DNA of 64,000 nt, taken from Takakia lepidozioides. Lineage: Eukaryota > Streptophyta > Takakiopsida > Takakiales > Takakiaceae. The translations under genes and the position numbers were made by a program. Location: NCBI GenBank assembly GCA_030704615.1, contig CM060734.1:8058001-8122000 (forward strand). Direction: 5' to 3'. Positions within the stretch are counted from its first letter, which is position 1. Each line of letters begins with the position of its first letter. Below the pieces are notes generated by a model that was given only the letters and a program-made list of their open reading frames with translations, searched no databases and had not been told where the DNA came from. Positions 54,730-64,000 of the stretch are shown here, piece after piece.

Positions 54730-56849
54730 CTATGATCCTTTTTCTCCATTGGAATTCGGTGCCAAAGTCAACCCCGAAGCACTGTCAGCAGAGAAGAAAG
54801 ATTCAGCTAATGCTTGTGCAAGTGTTGCTGCATCGAGTCGCTTGTCTCTATCTTGCTGGTGTTCAATGGGGGCTGGGGGAACATCAATATTGGCCAAGCT
54901 TGCAGCTATGGCTGCCACATACTCAGGATCATCTTCATCAACAATACTGTCGGTAGGAGCACGAGAAGCTGCTGGCATGATGGCAGAGAGTGCTGCTGCA
55001 AGATTTGCACCTTCGATTTTTGCTTTGTCATTCTCTGGTTTTTGCCGTGGTGCTACAGCTTTTGACTTCTCGTTCTCCGCCCTTTTGGCAAACCTGTATT
55101 CAAATGAAGAATAAGTTTTCTTGCATATGTATTTCGACTTTTTAGACCTCAGTGTCAGATCGTAACCTAACAAAACCTCTTCGACATACTCAGAGAGCAC
55201 AAAGTATTGCAAGAGAGTTTTTCCATAGAGAGCCTTCAAAGCAAATTTTCCTAAAAGCTACATATATTTGGCTAAACCTCACGAGTTTCTACAGGCATGG
55301 CAGTAACTTCAAGGAGCCAAGGACTACTGTACCGGGTGATGTTATCAGCCTCTTCAGGTGTGAGCCAACGGCCGAAGCCACCCTCTGTGCCCCAATTGCT
55401 TGAGCCAGGAAGGGAGCCCTGGACCACAAAGATGCTCCAGCCACTGCTCTTCAGTGTATCAAGGTAGGCAGTAAGATAGAAGTTGGAGAGATGCTCGGGG
55501 GCAGGGTAAAGGCTGTTGAAATTGTACCATTTGTCACCAACTTTCCGAATAGTAAACCAATGTGCCTGCAAGCAATGGTTGCAAGATCTTATCAGCTAAT
55601 GGATGTTCCAAATATCTGATATGAAGCTTATACCATCAATGGAGAACTTCTCATACATAAAGATTGAGTATTAAAACAAGGGGATTGGTCATCACTCCCT
55701 TCCACATTACAGATGGTACCTCTCACTCATTAAAATCTGCAAAGCAACTACAGGCGGGCTCGCAACTGGTTCCACCTCTAATGTGGCAATGGCCACTATG
55801 TAAAGTACAATTCCCTTTTGTAGAAGAGGTAGGTAATATGGCATGCACCCATGCACCCTTCCAACTCCTATATGTTTGCACAGAATTAGGAAAAGTGAAG
55901 AGGAAAAAATTGGAGAGTGCTTGTTTCTTAGATCACTCAGCACATTTAAAGCAGCCCACTTACCCGAAGTGGACACTGTCAGTTAAGGAAAGCACGGCAC
56001 AATTTGGAGAGTCCAACTTCCTGAGTAGTCTTGCCCAGCTCCCAATACTACTAACGGAAGAAAGCGCCTTCTAGTGATTTATGGTCAGACGAGGTAACTT
56101 CCAATATCAACACAGAAGTTCTTGAGCCCTGGACCACATACTGCATGGCCACAGTCTGGCCATACTGTTATAGAAGCATCCTAATACATAATACAAGTCC
56201 TGTTATTCTCAGGCATGGTGAATGCGTCAGGTTCTGGGCTACCCAACACGTGATTTTAGCAAAAGATCAAAAACTGAGTTGGTTAGAGGCAGAGGTATCC
56301 TCAGCTACAATCAAAGTGTGCCATCTCACTGTCACCTAAGATAATATAGGCCAGGTGTAGGTAGTCACCTAGAACGTACTATACAGGGGATCCTTAGTCG
56401 AGGAAGGATACAAGACCAAGGTGTTAGACAAGAATGATCAGGCATACCTGCAAATGACAGATGAAGGCGTTCTGCTTCTGTGGACCCAAGCGTGCATCTT
56501 CAGCTTCGGGGGCTTCTAATGGAATGCACTGCAAATCCCAGACCAAAAGCGCACGATTCAAAACCTGGATGCTGAAATTGCCATCGGCTGCAACATTTGA
56601 AGAGCCTTCGGCCATGAACTTGAGATAATGGGAAGAGGAAGCCCCACTCTCCAGCATCACTTGTTGTTCTTGCTGGTCAAGGTCTTGTGCCATGGTTGCC
56701 AGGTCAATTTCAGAGAAATATGGGCCCTGTAATACCGCATTTACACAATGCACTGCACAGAGTCTGGATTCCTGGACCTCATGGTAGAGCATCACTCCAT
56801 TGCCTCCAATCCCGTCCATAACATCCATGCTGCCGCTCCTTTCTGGCAT
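54730..56849 (-). CDS. Ataxin-3-like Josephin deubiquitinase
   Basis: Exon 1, 56849-56448 (134 codons, ATG in MPERSGS), carries the catalytic Cys at about residue 31 (VQESRLCAVHCVNAVLQGPYF) and ends ICHLQ|GTATGC. Exon 2, from 55565, gives AHWFTIRKVG (catalytic His at ~136), WYNFNSLYPAPEHLS (Asn ~151) and WSIFVVQG. Exon 3, about 55093-54730, contains two UIM-like helices (DDPEYVAAIAASL and LDAATLAQALAESFF). The known role is a cysteine protease that trims ubiquitin chains; the UIMs bind ubiquitin. The exon 2 donor is uncertain: CTC|GTGAGG, GAG|GTTTAG and CCT|GTAGAA are candidates, and none matches the phase of the ACAG acceptor at 55093. A small missed exon or an indel lies there. Total about 350 residues. 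Confidence 0.88.
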
Positions 56850-57110
56850 TGCTTCCAGCCTCCAATCCTCTAGAACAAACTGTGGTTCAAATCGACAGGT
56901 GTTTACAAGATCCGGGAGTCTTTATTCACTGTAACCCCATGACATCCTACGACATAAGAGCGGTCTCAGAGGTCTCAGGAAAATCCATAAGCACTGAAAC
57001 CCTGACAACACCCGGCAAACACGCCCAGCTCGGGTCACAATTTTACTAGGGTTACGCCCTAGGTGATCATACTGCAGGTTCATTGCTTCTTCTTCTTTTT
57101 CCCCTGGGCA
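56850..57110. promoter_or_regulatory. Upstream region of the Josephin gene
   Basis: Only about 260 bases separate the Josephin ATG from the end of the LINE insertion. The host promoter is therefore short or extends into the LINE. Confidence 0.4.
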
Positions 57111-57118
57111 TCGAGAAT

Positions 57119-60100
57119 TTTTTTACTTTTTTTTTTCTAAATTTTCTGAACAGGGGGGTTGGTGCCCTGGGATTTTATTAATAAGGGTAAGGAAAAAATA
57201 ACCTTACATAAGCCATGAAGGCAGAGAATAGAGTTTCCACTTCGTAACCACAGCCCTAGGGAAGAGGGGAGAACAACTGAAATAAGACTATACTAAGCTG
57301 CACTGCCAGCACTTCACTAAGCAAGAATGCAGCAAAGGGGGGCAGCAGATCCACAGCTTGCTAAAGCTGAATCTACCACCACAGATGAGATGTAGACGGC
57401 AAAAGGACCTATGTTCCAGCAAAGATTCTGCCTGTCACCAAAGCACAACCTGCAGAGATCCGATCTGCTGAAGAACAAGAAAAGACAGGGCCCTACAATC
57501 CTAACAACCAGGATCTACATGCTGCCTCTTTTCCTTTTAGGTGCCTCAAAAGATAATTGGGCCTTGGATTTCCCAGTTCTAAGACTCCTCGTGTGTGTCC
57601 AATTGACCTCCACATCCTCGCCCACCATAGGGGAAGACTTATTGCAGATATCACTGCCAGCAGGCAGGGATGTCTTCGTACCATTCAATCCGAGACTCGT
57701 CGATTCTTCTGCAGAAGAACCCCCCCTTACCCCAAGACCTGTCGAAGTCTGCAAGCAACTGGTTCCTTCTCCTGTTTCCACATTTTGCAATGGCTGCCAC
57801 AAGGAGACACCAAGACTTGCGAGCTTCAGACTTTAAGTCTGAGTGAGCTAAGAACAAAACCCTTTGCAGACAAGGCCTAGCATTCTGAAAAACTACAGAG
57901 CACCTCATCTTCCAAAAATATGCCATAGCACAATGTCTCTAAGGGACTCCCAAAAGGGACAGGTGCAAAACAGTCTGCCATCTTTAACATTAAGGAGAAG
58001 GGGCGGGGCAGAGTAGGTGAGATCCCTGTTCCAAAAAGCGTAAAGGGCAGTAGCACGGGCCAAGACAGCTGCAGCGAAGGGACAATAGACAAGGCAGTGC
58101 TCCAGATCTTTTGGATAATTCACATTGCAGGTGAGACAGGAAGAAGGAAGGTCGGAGATATTACTTCCAACAGGGAGGATTCTGTTGACTATCCACCACA
58201 GAAAAGAGGAGATTTTAGAAGCCCGATGCTTCTTCCAGACATCCTTCCAAACCAGATTCCACGGGATTGAAAGCCCAAGGTGATATGACCATTTTCTCGC
58301 CCATTTCCTATGAAAGGATTGTTTTGGCACTAGGAGAGAGTAACCCATCTTAACTATGTAGGCAAAAAAATGATCATGTTTCTTGGACATCCAGATCCAT
58401 TCCCCAGGGTCGAATTGAAGTAATCTCACTGGTGCAGAGAGAAACCAAAAGAACGAGTTATCATAGTGCTGCAGCAGCATTGGGGGGGTAGGGTTTGATT
58501 TCCCCGAGGAAGAGCATATGACTCTAATATCAAACCAGCCATTAGAGACAGGGAGGTTGTCTTCCACAGGGCATGTCAGAATACTGTTCCCTTGGACATG
58601 AAAGGAAATGCCCCGCAAGTGATTATCCACCAAGGCAGTCGCATACATGGCTGTTGGGCCGTTCTCCGTGAGAAATCCCCTCCATCTAGGCAACTGCAGA
58701 TTTTGATTGTTGGAGAGGAGGTCAAGCCATCTCTGCGGCAGAGTACCCATAATAGTTTGCCATCCAGAGGTCACCCTCCTAGAAGAGAAACCAACAGCAG
58801 CCGCCTCTGGAAGGATTGCAGAGCCTGCATCTGTATCCCAAAAGTGCATAAAGTGAGAGAGGCCCGCGTGCTCCCAATGCGACCATCTTTCAGAGCAGAG
58901 GATAAGGTCTTCGGAATCCCTGTTATAGTTACCAAAGATGGTTGTTGCAGCACTTCTTCCAAGGAAGCAGGCATTGATTGAACCAAAAAATTCCTCATTT
59001 TGCACCAGGCAGACCAGATTGTCTGCACGCTTTAGATCCCGTCCGTGGGTTGCAGTTAGTCTTTCCGCCTTGGACCATCCATCTTAGAGAGGTAGGCCAT
59101 AGAGTACTTGTTTTCGGGGTGGATGCTGCAACATGATGTCTAACTAATCTGCTCCAAGGGCTCTGAAGGGGAGTGAAAAATCGTGGCACCCACTTTGCAA
59201 GCAAAGCAACAATCTGCGAGTAAGGGCCAAGAACTCCAAGGCTGCCATGTTTCCTCTTTTGACAGAGCTGAATTGCGAACCATGGCTTTGATCTTTTGAA
59301 TGATAGGAGCCCCAGGAGACCATACTGCAGCAGAGAACCAGGAAGAGGCGAGAATAACCTGATTGGCAATTAACGCTCTCCCCCACACTGTTAAATTCAG
59401 GGAACTCCAATAGGCTAGCTTGCATTTAATTTTCGATAGCACAGCTGCAGAGCGGCACTCATCCGAGATGCCATGGCCAATTTGGTGTCCGAGGGACTCA
59501 TGCATTTGTCCCTCCTCCAACCATTTAAGCCCCAGCTCCTCCCCCTAGGGATCGCAATGAGCAGCAGAGGCACCCTCTGGCAAAAGGCTCAGTAGACCAA
59601 CAGACTTCTCCCAATTAATCTTCAGCCCCGACGCCTCACAGAAACAAGTAAGGGAATTGAGGGTTGCATTGACATTGTCCATAGAACTGTTGTCAATAAA
59701 AAGGGTGGTATCATCTGCATAGAGGGAAGATCTAATGAAGGAGGAGGGGTTCAAGGACGGAGAGTGGGGGATAACAGGACCTAGAGAATCATTTCTCGCA
59801 TCCATAAGGTGTCCCAAGCCATCAGCGGCAATGAGGAATAAGAAGGGAGCTAAGGGGCTGCCTTGCCTGACAGATTTAAAGAGAGGAAAAGACTTTGACA
59901 AAGCACCATTGATCATCACTCTGCTAGAAGCATAGGAAAGAAGGATAGCAATCCAAGATAGGAAATTACCGACAATACCGGAGGCTTCCAAGGCACCCAA
60001 CAGGTATTTCCAGTTAATATTGTCAAAAGGCCTTTTGGAAGTCTAGCATAAGCAATGCTAAAGGTTGTTGAGCTGCATGCGCCGTATAGAGGGCTTCATT

Positions 60101-60440
60101 TGTGAGCAAGATGTTATCGAGTATCATCCTGTTCCTTAGAAACCCTGTCTGTTCAGGCCTTATGAGCTTGGGTAGCAGATGTTGCAGCCGCAAAGCGAGA
60201 GCTTTCACAAGAATTTTATACGTGGAGTTCAAAAGTGTGATTGGCCTGTAGTTGGAGAGATTGTCCCGTCTACCTTTTTTGTACACCACGGTGATGACTC
60301 CTTGCGAAAGCTGAGAGGCCGGCATGATCCCTTTGCGAAGAATGTCATTGGCCATGCTCAGGAAATCTTCTCCTATACAATCCCACATAGCGTTGAAGAA
60401 CTCCACTGGCAAGCCATCAAGGCCAGGAGTCTTCATGGAT
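57119..60440 (-). mobile_element. 5'-truncated LINE retrotransposon, decayed
   Basis: Read on the minus strand the order is: RT start KTPGLDGLPVEFFNAMWD, NYRPITLLNSTYKI, QTGFLRNRMI and LMLDFQKAF (60436-60023); then DNINWKYL, VRQGSPLAPFLFLIAADGL and the catalytic SSLYADDTTLF (60027-59545); then a connector (AYWSSLNLTVWGRALIANQV, 59520-59140); then 59005-57905 with the zinc-binding RT tail SFLWWIVNR and CLTCNVNYPKDLEHC. A one-base gain in a T-run at about 60028 and a stop at about 59547 break the frame. The endonuclease and ORF1 are absent. An A-rich end (T-rich on the plus strand, 57119-57136) marks the 3' terminus. This fits target-primed reverse transcription that stopped early. Confidence 0.9.
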
Positions 60441-60570
60441 CAAGATTCTTTGTTACTTATGCTTAGGATAAAACGGAAAGAATTTCTGAAAAAATCCTTT
60501 GTATTTTGAGTGGGCTTATTTCGTGGAATAAAGTGCCACGTTGCTAGAGTGGCTTACGGAGTGTAAGCAC

Positions 60571-62270
60571 CAGTGTTGTGCGGGTATATAATTTACCCGG
60601 ATATACCCGCCGGGTATATCAGGGTATAATCATTTAACTTTAACCGGACCCTATACTTTTTTTAACATGCCATTGGAATATAACCGGAGGATAATTTATT
60701 TATATTACCCTTACCCTATGTATAACCGGCATCTGATGGTATGGATATACCCTGCCCCCGAGGCGGGTAAGTCTCAGCTTGAAGGGTATGTCCGCTGGCG
60801 GGTAAATCCGCATCCATAGCTTGCACCTAGTTCTCTTGCAGTTGCTCGAACGTTGGCGCTTCAACCTCCAGCCCTACTTGTCCTCATGGTTTGAGTCATC
60901 TACTTTGTGATTGCTTGGCCCCACCTCTCTACTCCAGCTCAGCCCACCATGAAGGCTTGTTCAGCCTTTCCCTTGACTCCTCTAGTTTTGGCGTTTTGTT
61001 CAAGAACGGCTGATTTAGAAGCTTGCGAGCAAATACTATAGGAGCAGATAGCACGTTTGCGCAAGCAAACACAATTTTGGAAGCCACATGGTCGGCGGTC
61101 GGGCCCCTGGGCTTTCTTTGCTACAAACAACAACAAGCCTCTGGATGTACATAAACCACAGGTTCTTCGCTGCCTCTTATGTCATGTTGATTCTTGTGAT
61201 GTTCAACATGTGGCAATCAAAACTAGGGGTAGGAAGGACTGATCACTCCCAACAAAGCTAATGGCACGAATGCGATGAGAAAACACATTAAGAGTGAGCA
61301 CAAAGAGGTGTTCAGCCGATACTACCATGACTTGCAGGCAGCTATATCACACATGAACTCGTCTGCTGATTGTGAGAAAGAGCGATATAAGAAACGAACC
61401 AAAGTAACACCTGGCACCATTTCCAACTTTTTTGGAAGTTCTATCCCGTACAAAAAAGGTGATGAACAACAAAAGTCTTTTATTGAAGATTTGGTGTTGC
61501 TTGTTGTGAAGGGCTACTTTCCTTTGAGATTTGTTGAGAATATTTGGTTGAGAAGGTTCACGCTGAAACGAGACCCGCGTGTGGTATTTCCCTCCCGTAG
61601 AATACTTACCGAAGAGATTTTACATGCCATTCTTCAGACCACACTTGTCTTGTACGTGAAACCATATCTCGATATTTGCAGTACGTGCAATGCTACCTTT
61701 GATTTGTGGATGAGCAAGGGGGCGGAAGATACTTTTGCACTTGTGGTAAATTTTCTTACTGAAGATTGGGAGCCCAAACACATCACGGTGGGCTTGTTTG
61801 AGCTAAAGACACGACGGGGGCAGGGTTAGCAATGCAACTTCAATTTTTGCTTAAGAAGTTCGGACTAACAAAGAAGGTTTTATGCTATGTGAAGGATGAG
61901 GGTACCAATTTAGCCACCATGACAGGGGCCCTTAAGCAAGTTGTGAGTTGTGATTCTTTGGACCTAGAAGTGCCCTTTGAGGGCACATGCTTTGGGCATG
62001 TCATGTCGAAGGCATGTCAATATACAACGAATGACGACAAGGTGAGCGACGGCATGGCGGGGGTCTCAATCAAGGTTGCCCAATCAGCCATACAAGCATG
62101 CATCACATGGCCTAAAAAATCAGGAAAAGGCAGACATGAGTGGTTCAAGGCTTGTTTGGACTCTGGTCTTAGGCAGGTGCCTCGAGCTGGTGCACGTGCA
62201 TTGTAGCATAACCATGATGAGGAATGTGTTGATGAAGCGGCTGATAAGACGAGACGATTGTCCCTTCTGA
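60571..62270 (+). mobile_element. Decayed hAT-family DNA transposon
   Basis: The left end begins CAGTGTTGTGCGGGTATA (60571), followed by about 250 bases dense in TTTACCC and CGGGTA words. The transposase begins near 61045 (IARLRKQ..FW, then GRRSGPWAFFATNN) with a BED-type zinc finger: CLLCH, then HIKSEH. The finger is split by a frameshift near 61238. The body at 61275-61829 has GTISNFFG, FPLRFVENIWLRRF and TFDLWMSKGAEDTFA. Another shift near 61808 leads to LAMQLQFLLKKFGLTKKV, YVKDEGTNLATM and FGHVMSKACQY, the DDE-containing hAT core start. The frame is lost after about 62270, with no dimerisation domain and no right end seen. It is non-autonomous now. Confidence 0.85.
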
Positions 62271-62279
62271 CGCAAGGGT

Positions 62280-63090
62280 ATTGCTATAATCGGTAGTCAG
62301 AATAAAGAGCTATTGGTTTGGAGGCCGACTGAACATGAGGAGCCCTCCGTAGCAGCCAGCTATGTTCGTATCAGATAACCCGTTTTTTAGCTTGGAATTG
62401 AGAAACTGTGTGGAATCAAGCCAGACTGAGCCTAAAAGTAGTGCAAGAGAGAGGCAATAGAAAACATGGAAGAGCCAGAGATCAGCGCGATAGGATCGCA
62501 ACACTGCATCACTTCAAACAAAGGCCCTCGCCATGGCGGCGGCCGTAGCAAAACGCAGAAAGAACGAGAAGTGCTGAAGCTTGTGGTGTTGAAAAGATGG
62601 CTTCCTGTACCCCAAGTCAGGATGAGAAAACGCCAAAATTGTCGGGTTTGGCAGACCAAGATCGGGGAAGCCTTACATTTCGTCCCGCAAGTGAAGTCGC
62701 AAAGCTGAGCAACAGAGAGTGAACACGGCACTGAAGAAAAAGGCTGGCTGTGCAAACAAACATGGGCGTTGGTGCTGCGAGAGGGTATGTTGTGCCACAC
62801 GTTATACAGCTGAGCGACTTGGCCTGTGATAGGAGTAATAGACTAAAGCTTGGGGTTGGAAAACTTATCAGAATCTTGCAAGGTGAGAAGAATCGCTAGA
62901 GTCAGACAGAGGAGAGTATGAAGACACTAAACATCAACGCGATAGGAACGTTGCGTAGCAACGCTGCGAGTGCATAACATATCCATGGCGGTGACCAAAG
63001 CTAAGAAAAGAGGTGGGCTAAAACAGCGGGAGCTCTAAAAACGGACGTGAAAATACAAGAATCCAAGGAAAATAAGTCAGATCCCTAAAT
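62280..63090. other. No gene recognised
   Basis: Short ORFs on both strands (for example minus 62432-62800) lack recognisable features. This could be the eroded 3' part of the hAT element. Confidence 0.4.
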
Positions 63091-63091
63091 A

Positions 63092-63530
63092 TTAGTCATA
63101 ACTATGGGACATGGCTAAGGTTGGCGGTGGGAGAGCAGGGCTCCGCCCCCCCCACCAAGGGACGGGAAAGTCAAGACGGCTCTTAGAAGATATGTACATG
63201 TGCATGAAAGCAAGAAATGGAGCAAGGATCTTCACAACTTGCTCACGCATGCGTGCCTTAAGAAGCAAGAGCTTCATCCCAAAATCAAGTCGTGGGGCAG
63301 CCATCACGATTGCATCAAGCTCAATCCATTCCGCTTCCAAGCGCACACTTAAGGTCATTGCGGTGTTCAAGGCATCACTAAGCAACCAATAACCATGTCG
63401 TTGATTGACAACACATGCAGAGACCACAGAGGACAAAGTTGAGGATATTGCTTCGGCCACTGCCCAAGTCTGTGGTGTAGGAATACGACCTTGGAGGGCG
63501 CAAACCTTGTCTTCACCGAGGTGCTGAGCT
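63092..63530 (-). CDS. Open frame of unknown function, possibly partial
   Basis: The minus frame is open for about 146 codons, from after a stop at about 63538 down to the stop at 63092. It reads GRIPTPQTWAVAEAISSTL, then NQRHGYWLLSDALNTAM, RLEAEWIELDAIVMAAP and KARMREQVVKILAPFLAFM, and looks like a helical protein. No ATG opens it, so a 5' exon is expected upstream. No family was recognised; it may come from a mobile element. Confidence 0.35.
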
Positions 63531-63539
63531 AGTGGTTAT

Positions 63540-64000
63540 GCGATCATTACCCACACTGGTAGCTCTCCACTACTCGCACTACTCATGACCAAAGCACCAC
63601 CCCTGTTGCTCACGGAGGTTTGAAGACCAATATTAAGGACCAAGGACATCTCGGTTGGAATTTACACCCCCGCAAAGCACCTTCTATGGAATGGGCATTT
63701 CCCCTCGCTCTAAGTTCATCCCTAGTTTATCGCATATGAACATCATTTTTTCAGGCTCCTGGCAAAGCGAACTTGATGGCTCTTACTACCTCTACCTCAG
63801 CACCAACCCAAGGCGCATCAAGGCTGTAAGTAACAACATTGCAAGTGATGTTTTTGTGAAGCACGTCCGAAACCACGATTCCCCAGTGTGCAAGATGAGA
63901 ACTCAACTGTCGTGGACCAATCCATCGATGTTTCTACGAGGTGTTTGGGTTGCAAGACAATATGCCCACGGGATACGAGTACAACCGGTACAACATGCCA
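63540..64000. other. No gene recognised
   Basis: Nothing can be supported here. The 5' part of the preceding minus-strand frame may lie in or beyond this stretch. Confidence 0.35.

Noticed and set aside
57411-57880. Plus-strand ORFs opposite the LINE tail
   Set aside because: They are antisense or 3' non-coding parts of the minus-strand LINE.
1-64000. tRNA, rRNA and snRNA genes
   Set aside because: I looked for tRNA B-box-like and rRNA words and found none convincing. A dedicated scan (tRNAscan-SE, Infernal) would settle this.
1-64000. Firm species assignment to Chara
   Set aside because: The resemblance of the gypsy integrase and unknown families is from memory only. A database search with the NF-YC or mitoferrin protein would decide.

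Overview
The window is nuclear DNA from a green plant (streptophyte). Several host genes carry GT-AG introns whose reading frames rejoin exactly, and their closest recognisable families are plant ones: mitoferrin, NF-YC, a U-box/ARM E3 ligase of the PUB42-44 type, a YIP4-type Golgi protein and an ataxin-3-like Josephin deubiquitinase. Low gene density, decayed Ty3/gypsy, hAT and LINE copies and long poly-G runs fit a large repeat-rich genome. The gypsy integrase and the unknown multicopy families remind me of a charophyte alga such as Chara. That is an impression, not a demonstrated assignment.

Layout. 1-11.4 kb is mostly non-coding, with one unrecognised minus-strand gene fragment (4.4-5.3 kb), degenerate repeats and hairpins. 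11.4-19.6 kb is a nest of elements: a short spliced gene of unknown family, a G-box-rich direct repeat, a Ty3/gypsy RT-integrase remnant running into further exon-like ORFs, a Pro-rich antisense ORF, and an LTR with PBS and gag. 19.6-21.74 kb is a minus-strand hAT-like remnant holding a ~290 bp tandem array. 21.75-23.75 kb is G-rich sequence with about twenty GGGGAGC motifs. 23.9-26.2 kb is the intact mitoferrin gene. 28.5-29.45 kb is a field of nested palindromes.

30.0-37.4 kb is the best gene neighbourhood: NF-YC (minus, seven exons) and the U-box/ARM gene (plus, three exons), head to head across about 0.9 kb. 38-41 kb holds imperfect repeats and a 283 bp foldback. 41.0-43.0 kb is a two-exon (or longer) gene of unknown family whose 1230 bp intron carries a dozen copies of one ~24 bp palindrome. 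43.9-46.4 kb is a second Ty3/gypsy remnant whose integrase ORF runs in frame into an FCP1-like domain. 46.7-47.8 kb is GCGACG-rich with a CACTA-like end. 50.5-51.3 kb is the intronless YIP gene. 54.7-56.85 kb is the Josephin gene (minus), 57.1-60.44 kb a 5'-truncated LINE (minus), and 60.57-62.3 kb a decayed hAT element whose terminal sequence matches the one at 21.74 kb.

The host genes do not form a pathway; they are ordinary housekeeping and regulatory genes among mobile DNA. The most unusual structure is the intronic palindrome array at 41.73-42.84 kb, where some copies differ by paired changes in both arms. No tRNA, rRNA or CRISPR locus was recognised.
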